A stretch of DNA of 40,100 nt from an uncultured Bacilli bacterium. GTDB taxonomy: Bacteria; Bacillota_I; Bacilli_A; RF39; UBA660. The notes below the pieces were generated by a model. It ran no database searches. It saw nothing but the letters and a program-made list of their open reading frames with translations, and was not told where the DNA came from. The first letter of the stretch is position 1; each line of letters opens with the position of its first letter. This document shows positions 37,029 to 40,100 of this stretch, piece after piece. The stretch covers positions 1 to 40,100 of the forward strand of contig CAJUTW010000009.1 in the NCBI GenBank assembly GCA_910589335.1. The letters are read 5' to 3'. Both the position numbers and the translations under genes were made by a program.

Positions 37029-38747
37029 TTAATCTATTTCTACAATATCACCAAATAGTTCAACTGCAGCACTACTAACTATTATATCATTATTTGCCAA
37101 TTCTTCAAATATAAGTTCAGGCTCAGGTAAAACATCATATTTAATATTATTTTTCAAATTAGTAATATAATCATTTTTTACCTTGTCCCACTCCTCATCA
37201 CTAATTATAGCTATATTCTTATTACTATTAGTTATTTTATTATAAACCTCTGTTATCATCTCTATATTTAATAAATTTTGCTTAACATTTGAATCAAATT
37301 CAAAACTAATTATAATATTTTCAGGACTAACAGTTCTAAGTTTAGCATCAAGTAATGAACAAACAAGATAGCCTATTTCTTGATCAAAAGTATATTCTCT
37401 CAATTTTTCAAAATTAGCTAATTCAAGTTTCAATAATCCCTTATTTGCAAGAGCCATAGTATTATTAACACGAATTTTCATAATTTCATCAATATTTAAA
37501 ATTTTAGGTATAGTATTTCCACTTTTTTCCTCTTCAATAAAATATTTATCTGAATTATCATTATTTTCAAAATTCATATCAGTTGTTATATTATTTTCAA
37601 CTTCTTTTTCTTTTATTTTTAAACTTTCGTCACTAATATCATTCTTTTTTGAAACATTATCACTAATATTATTATCTTCAACAATTTCGTTTTTTAAGCT
37701 TTTTTTATTAAAAATATTAGTATTAATAAATTTTAATAATAACAATTCTATATATATTTTTGTATTTCCACTTTTTTTAATATCGAACATTTTTTCGTTA
37801 ATAATATTTGCTAATTCTTGCAAATGATCTAAAGAAAAATCTATATTTTTATTAGAAATATAATAATCCACAAGTAAATTTCGACTATAATTTAACAATT
37901 GCACCATTATTTGAATCAAATTCTTACCATTACTATTAAAATCATTTATATTTTTTAAAACATTTTGGATATTTCCACTCAAAATATCTTTTATCAACAA
38001 ACAAATATCACTATCAGATACAATTCCATTAACTTCTGTAAAATCATCTATAGTAATTCTATCTTTTGTATAAGATGTTAATTTATCTAAAGAACCAAGT
38101 GCATCTCTTAATCCACCATCTGCTAACATAGCAATATTATTTAAAACATCATCTTCAATTAAAATATTTTCTTCATTACAAACATATTTTAATCGATTTT
38201 TAATAACATTATCCGAAATGCGTTTAAAAGAAAAACACTGACACCTAGAAATAATTGTTTCGGGAACTTTTTGAGGGTCAGTAGTTGCTAAAATAAAAAT
38301 TGCATGTTCAGGTGGTTCTTCTAAAGTTTTTAATAAAGCATTAAAAGCCCCTATAGAAAGCATATGAACCTCATCTATAATATAAACTTTATATTTTAAT
38401 TCACTAGGAACTAATGTAATTTTATTTTTTAAATCACGTATTTCATCTACTCCATTATTAGAAGCAGCATCTATCTCTATAATATCTACACAATTTTTTG
38501 AAAAAGATGCCTTACAACTATCACACTTATGACAAGCGATACCATCAATAGGAGAACTACAATTAATATTACGTGCAAAAATTTTAGAAATAGTTGTTTT
38601 TCCTGTACCTCGTGGTCCAAAAAACATATATGCATGAGAAAAATTATGATTTATAATTGAATTTTTTAATGTTTTAATAATCGAATCTTGACCTACAACA
38701 GAATTAAAATCTATAGGTCTATATTTTCTATATAATGCTTGATACAT
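37029..38747 (-). CDS. dnaX: DNA polymerase III gamma/tau subunit
   Basis: 572 aa. ATPase of the clamp loader. N-terminal: YQALYRKYRP (2-11), Walker A GPRGTGKT (44-51), zinc site C63, C72, C75, C78, Walker B with VYIIDEVHML (121-130), and SRCQCFSFKR. Domain III runs to about residue 345, then a Lys/Asp/Asn-rich linker (350-415) and a tau-specific C-terminal domain. A slip site at residues 366-368 may give a shorter gamma-like form of 369 residues (see separate entry). It has its own extended -10 promoter at 38770-38778 and starts the dnaX-ybaB-recR-bofA-holB run. Confidence 0.97.
   Translation of the reverse strand: MYQALYRKYRPIDFNSVVGQDSIIKTLKNSIINHNFSHAYMFFGPRGTGKTTISKIFARNINCSSPIDGIACHKCDSCKASFSKNCVDIIEIDAASNNGVDEIRDLKNKITLVPSELKYKVYIIDEVHMLSIGAFNALLKTLEEPPEHAIFILATTDPQKVPETIISRCQCFSFKRISDNVIKNRLKYVCNEENILIEDDVLNNIAMLADGGLRDALGSLDKLTSYTKDRITIDDFTEVNGIVSDSDICLLIKDILSGNIQNVLKNINDFNSNGKNLIQIMVQLLNYSRNLLVDYYISNKNIDFSLDHLQELANIINEKMFDIKKSGNTKIYIELLLLKFINTNIFNKKSLKNEIVEDNNISDNVSKKNDISDESLKIKEKEVENNITTDMNFENNDNSDKYFIEEEKSGNTIPKILNIDEIMKIRVNNTMALANKGLLKLELANFEKLREYTFDQEIGYLVCSLLDAKLRTVSPENIIISFEFDSNVKQNLLNIEMITEVYNKITNSNKNIAIISDEEWDKVKNDYITNLKNNIKYDVLPEPELIFEELANNDIIVSSAAVELFGDIVEID
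37639..37650 (-). promoter_or_regulatory. Candidate -1 ribosomal frameshift site in dnaX
   Basis: On the minus strand the codons TCA AAA AAG contain the heptamer A AAA AAG at 37650-37644 in the same phase as in E. coli dnaX. After a -1 slip the next codons are GAA TGA, ending the protein at 369 residues. E. coli ends in the same way (GAG TGA). An AGTGAT lies about 10 nt upstream as a weak Shine-Dalgarno-like stimulator; no clear downstream stem was found. Confidence 0.55.
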
Positions 38748-38769
38748 AAAATACCTCCCAATTTAAACT

Positions 38770-38778
38770 ATTATAACA
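38770..38778 (-). promoter_or_regulatory. Extended -10 promoter for the dnaX operon
   Basis: TGTTATAAT on the minus strand, 23 bp before the dnaX ATG, without a convincing -35. Confidence 0.5.
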
Positions 38779-38782
38779 TAAT

Positions 38783-38816
38783 AAAAGCAAAGATTTTTAT
38801 TTATTTCTTTGCTTTT
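38783..38816 (-). terminator. Terminator-like hairpin at the end of tadA
   Basis: A perfect 11-bp stem, arms 38783-38793 and 38806-38816, with a 12-nt loop; one arm is in the last tadA codons. Only a short U-run follows (TTTTATTATG), so termination may be partial. Confidence 0.5.
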
Positions 38817-39246
38817 GAAAAAAACTACTCAAAAGTTGTTTTGATTTATCTACATTAAAATTAGATATAAAGTTTACAGAAGGATTAACTTTATCACCTT
38901 CAAAAATTTTTTTAAGAATGATTATATTACTATCATCAGAATTATTTAAAGCAGAATAAACATTTTTAATTCTAGATTGTTTAATAGCACTAGCACACAT
39001 AGGACAAGGATCAAGAGTAACATATATATCACAATCATCAAGACGCCAATTATTTAATACTTTAGAAGCGTTACTAATTGCTATTAATTCAGCATGTTCT
39101 AAAACACTATTATTCTTCTCTTTTTGATTAAAACCATATGAAATAACTTTCTTATCTTTAACAATAACAGCTCCTACTGGAACTTCATCATTTTTATAAG
39201 CTAATTCAGCATAAGAAAAAGCCAAATCCATAAAATCATTATTCAT
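38797..39246 (-). CDS. tadA: tRNA-specific adenosine deaminase TadA
   Basis: 149 aa. Deaminates A34 to inosine in the wobble position of tRNA(Arg)ACG. The zinc and proton-transfer motif is HAE (H51, E53) and the other ligands are C81 and C84 in PCPMC; VPVGAVIV precedes them. I start at the ATG at 39246, with GGAGG 5 nt upstream; an in-frame start nine codons earlier would run into the SRP RNA and lacks a site. It lies between the SRP RNA and dnaX, the same neighbourhood as in Bacillus. Confidence 0.96.
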   Translation of the reverse strand: MNNDFMDLAFSYAELAYKNDEVPVGAVIVKDKKVISYGFNQKEKNNSVLEHAELIAISNASKVLNNWRLDDCDIYVTLDPCPMCASAIKQSRIKNVYSALNNSDDSNIIILKKIFEGDKVNPSVNFISNFNVDKSKQLLSSFFQKQRNK

Positions 39247-39265
39247 ACTTTCCTCCAAATAAAAA

Positions 39266-39336
39266 GTGCACATGAAAGGAGGATCTTAAGGCTGCTATTT
39301 TCCAATCCTGACCTGTTTCAATCACTTTCATTGCAC
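39266..39336 (-). ncRNA. ffs: Small (4.5S-type) SRP RNA
   Basis: The minus strand shows the conserved SRP helix-8 core: GGTCAGGA, then GGAA, then AGCAGCC (about 39313-39291). The ends pair through GTGCAATGAAAG at the 5' side and CTTTCATGTGCAC at the 3' side, followed by five U (39265-39261). At about 71 nt this is a minimal SRP RNA without the Alu domain found in the 271-nt scRNA of B. subtilis. It binds Ffh for membrane targeting. Confidence 0.93.
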
Positions 39337-39342
39337 AAAACT

Positions 39343-39371
39343 ATTTTATAAAAAAGTATAGAAAAAGTAAA
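39343..39371 (-). promoter_or_regulatory. Promoter for SRP RNA
   Basis: Minus strand: -35 TTTACT at 39371-39366, 17 bp, -10 TAAAAT at 39348-39343, 6 nt before the first paired base of the RNA. Confidence 0.55.
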
Positions 39372-39429
39372 GAAAAACTTAAATTTAAATAACAAAAACG
39401 TTAATAAATGATAAAGAATCAACTATTTT

Positions 39430-39438
39430 TGTGGATAA
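39430..39438 (-). promoter_or_regulatory. DnaA box 1 (TTATCCACA)
   Basis: Perfect consensus on the minus strand, 2 bp from parS site 1. Confidence 0.75.
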
Positions 39439-39440
39439 AA

Positions 39441-39456
39441 TGTTTCACGTGAAACA
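39441..39456. promoter_or_regulatory. parS site 1
   Basis: TGTTTCACGTGAAACA, a perfect 16-bp palindrome equal to the ParB/Spo0J binding consensus. Confidence 0.93.
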
Positions 39457-39483
39457 TTAATTTCTAATAATATAAAAAAAATT

Positions 39484-39497
39484 ATTTCCCGGGAAAT
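39484..39497. promoter_or_regulatory. Noc-binding-type site 1 (perfect)
   Basis: ATTTCCCGGGAAAT, identical to the known B. subtilis Noc-binding consensus, within a 20-bp perfect palindrome at 39481-39500. Confidence 0.8.
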
Positions 39498-39655
39498 AAT
39501 TTTAGTGATTAACTGTTTATAAATTAATATAAAAAATAATTAATAATTTAGATATTTTTAATCCATAAAACTTTTTATTATAAAAAAAAAGGTTACAATG
39601 TGATGCTTTCAAAATCAATGCAAAAATAAATAATTAGTTGTACAAATTATAAAAA

Positions 39656-39664
39656 AGTGGATAA
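39656..39664 (-). promoter_or_regulatory. DnaA box 2 (TTATCCACT)
   Basis: One mismatch to TTATCCACA, 4 bp from Noc-type site 2, same orientation as the other boxes. Confidence 0.5.
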
Positions 39665-39668
39665 AAAT

Positions 39669-39682
39669 ATTTCCTGGGAAAT
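39669..39682. promoter_or_regulatory. Noc-binding-type site 2 (one mismatch)
   Basis: ATTTCCTGGGAAAT, one base off the consensus palindrome; the flanks are also symmetrical (AAATATTT type). Confidence 0.55.
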
Positions 39683-39706
39683 ATTTTATGAACAAATAAC
39701 AAATTC

Positions 39707-39715
39707 TGTGGAAAA
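39707..39715 (-). promoter_or_regulatory. DnaA box 3 (TTTTCCACA)
   Basis: Fits the relaxed consensus TTWTNCACA; 2 bp from parS site 2. Confidence 0.6.
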
Positions 39716-39717
39716 AA

Positions 39718-39733
39718 TGTTTCACGTGAAACA
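39718..39733. promoter_or_regulatory. parS site 2
   Basis: TGTTTCACGTGAAACA, perfect palindrome identical to parS site 1. Confidence 0.93.
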
Positions 39734-39844
39734 TACAAAAAAATATATAAAATATAGAAAAAAATATAAAAGATAATAAATAAAACTTTATAAACAATTA
39801 TTAATACAAAACCACATTTAATTTTTATCAATTATAGAAAAATT

Positions 39845-39857
39845 ATTTCCCAGAAAT
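39845..39857. promoter_or_regulatory. Degenerate Noc-type site 3
   Basis: ATTTCCCAGAAAT: one base shorter than the consensus and with an altered centre. Possibly a decayed copy. Confidence 0.3.
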
Positions 39858-39992
39858 AAAATTAATTTTTTAATCATGTTTTCTTTTATTTATTAACAAC
39901 AATTTGTAAAAAATAAATAATACTAAAATAATACTTAAAAAAAGTGGAATTTTATTTAATAAAAAATAATTTTGCTATTTTTTAACAATTTT

Positions 39993-40001
39993 TGTGGATA
40001 A
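39993..40001 (-). promoter_or_regulatory. DnaA box 4 (TTATCCACA)
   Basis: Perfect consensus on the minus strand, 4 bp from parS site 3. Confidence 0.75.
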
Positions 40002-40005
40002 AATA

Positions 40006-40021
40006 TGTTCCACGTGAAACA
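40006..40021. promoter_or_regulatory. parS site 3
   Basis: TGTTCCACGTGAAACA, the variant with C at the fifth base that is also common in Bacillus. Confidence 0.93.
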
Positions 40022-40054
40022 TAAGTGAATTCAATATACTAAAATTAATAACAA

Positions 40055-40100
40055 ACCACGTCTAAAGGCGTGGTCTTCTCTAAGCCTATAAGGCTTTTTT
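40055..40100 (+). terminator. Tandem hairpins ending in a T-run at the right edge
   Basis: Hairpin 1: ACCACGTC/GGCGTGGT (40055-40062 with 40067-40074), loop TAAA. Hairpin 2: AAGCCT/AGGCTT (40082-40087 with 40091-40096), loop ATA, ending in T. They read best as a plus-strand terminator, yet no plus-strand gene lies upstream. Such paired hairpins are also found near ends of IS200/IS605-type elements; the window ends before this can be judged. Confidence 0.45.

Larger units (their letters stand above)
39372..40050. other. Gene-free origin-like region (DnaA boxes, parS, Noc-type sites)
   Basis: About 680 bp of very AT-rich DNA without a credible ORF. It carries four DnaA boxes on one strand, three perfect parS palindromes and three Noc-type palindromes. 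All genes to the left run away from it, as expected on the leading strand beside oriC. dnaA itself is not in the window, so whether replication starts here or just beyond is open. Confidence 0.7.

Noticed and set aside
39615..39831. Two overlapping minus-strand ORFs of 60-65 codons in the origin-like region
   Set aside because: They run through parS, Noc and DnaA sites, are almost all Phe/Ile/Tyr from AT-rich DNA, and lack a ribosome site.
1..40100. Mycoplasma-like genetic code (TGA as Trp)
   Set aside because: TGA ends yabG, pth, trmN6 and others at the expected length, and conserved Trp positions use TGG.
1..40100. tRNA or rRNA genes
   Set aside because: No cloverleaf pattern or rRNA-like segment was noticed in the intergenic gaps; only the SRP RNA and the T-box were found.

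Overview
The window is a piece of an AT-rich (roughly three-quarters A+T by eye), standard-code, low-GC Gram-positive chromosome. UGG codons encode Trp and TGA is used as a stop, so it is not a Mycoplasma-type code. Gene content and order match the origin-proximal block of Bacillus and relatives: tadA, dnaX, ybaB, recR, bofA, holB, yaaT, trmN6, rsmI, pth, mfd, metG, tatD, rsmA, yabG, veg, spoVG, yabP, yabQ, divIC, tilS, ftsH, dusB. Sporulation genes (bofA, yabG, spoVG, yabP, yabQ) point to a spore-former or a recent descendant of one. The block is stripped down: tmk, darA, rnmV, glmU, prs and hpt are missing from their usual places. A small-genome, gut-type member of Bacilli outside Bacillus proper is my inference. 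No species can be named.

Layout. Every supported gene lies on the minus strand. (1) 39.35-40.1 kb has no gene. It carries four DnaA boxes, three perfect parS sites and one perfect plus two degenerate copies of the Noc-binding palindrome. All genes to its left are transcribed away from it, so it is probably at or beside the replication origin. (2) 39.34-28.0 kb holds the SRP RNA and the DNA-replication, recombination, RNA-modification and repair housekeeping genes, many overlapping by a few bases. dnaX contains an E. coli-like A AAA AAG slip site with a stop right behind it in the -1 frame. (3) 28.07-25.36 kb holds a T-box (AUG specifier) controlling metG, then tatD. (4) 25.3-23.4 kb has two paralogous membrane-anchored extracellular proteins and a SipW-type signal peptidase, where rnmV is expected. 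(5) Between rsmA and yabG, adjacent in Bacillus, sits about 15 kb of accessory DNA in two transcription units. One is a GH13 alpha-glucan hydrolase plus an unrecognised 459-aa protein. The other is a single 11.1-kb gene for a 3,698-aa surface protease (M26/IgA1-protease type) that also carries cohesin-like and dockerin domains. (6) 7.8-0 kb holds yabG-veg, spoVG, yabP-yabQ-divIC, tilS-ftsH, a divergent RNB-domain protein with an altered active site, and the start of dusB.

Most noteworthy: repeated composite modules in which a DnaA box sits 2-4 bp from a parS or Noc-type palindrome, always in the same orientation; the giant protease with a cohesin-like domain outside, a membrane hairpin, then a dockerin; the candidate dnaX frameshift; FtsH with a C-terminal Rho-N-like tail; and the RNB protein lacking one catalytic Asp. 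All functional statements rest on reading motifs and gene order by eye; no database search was run.
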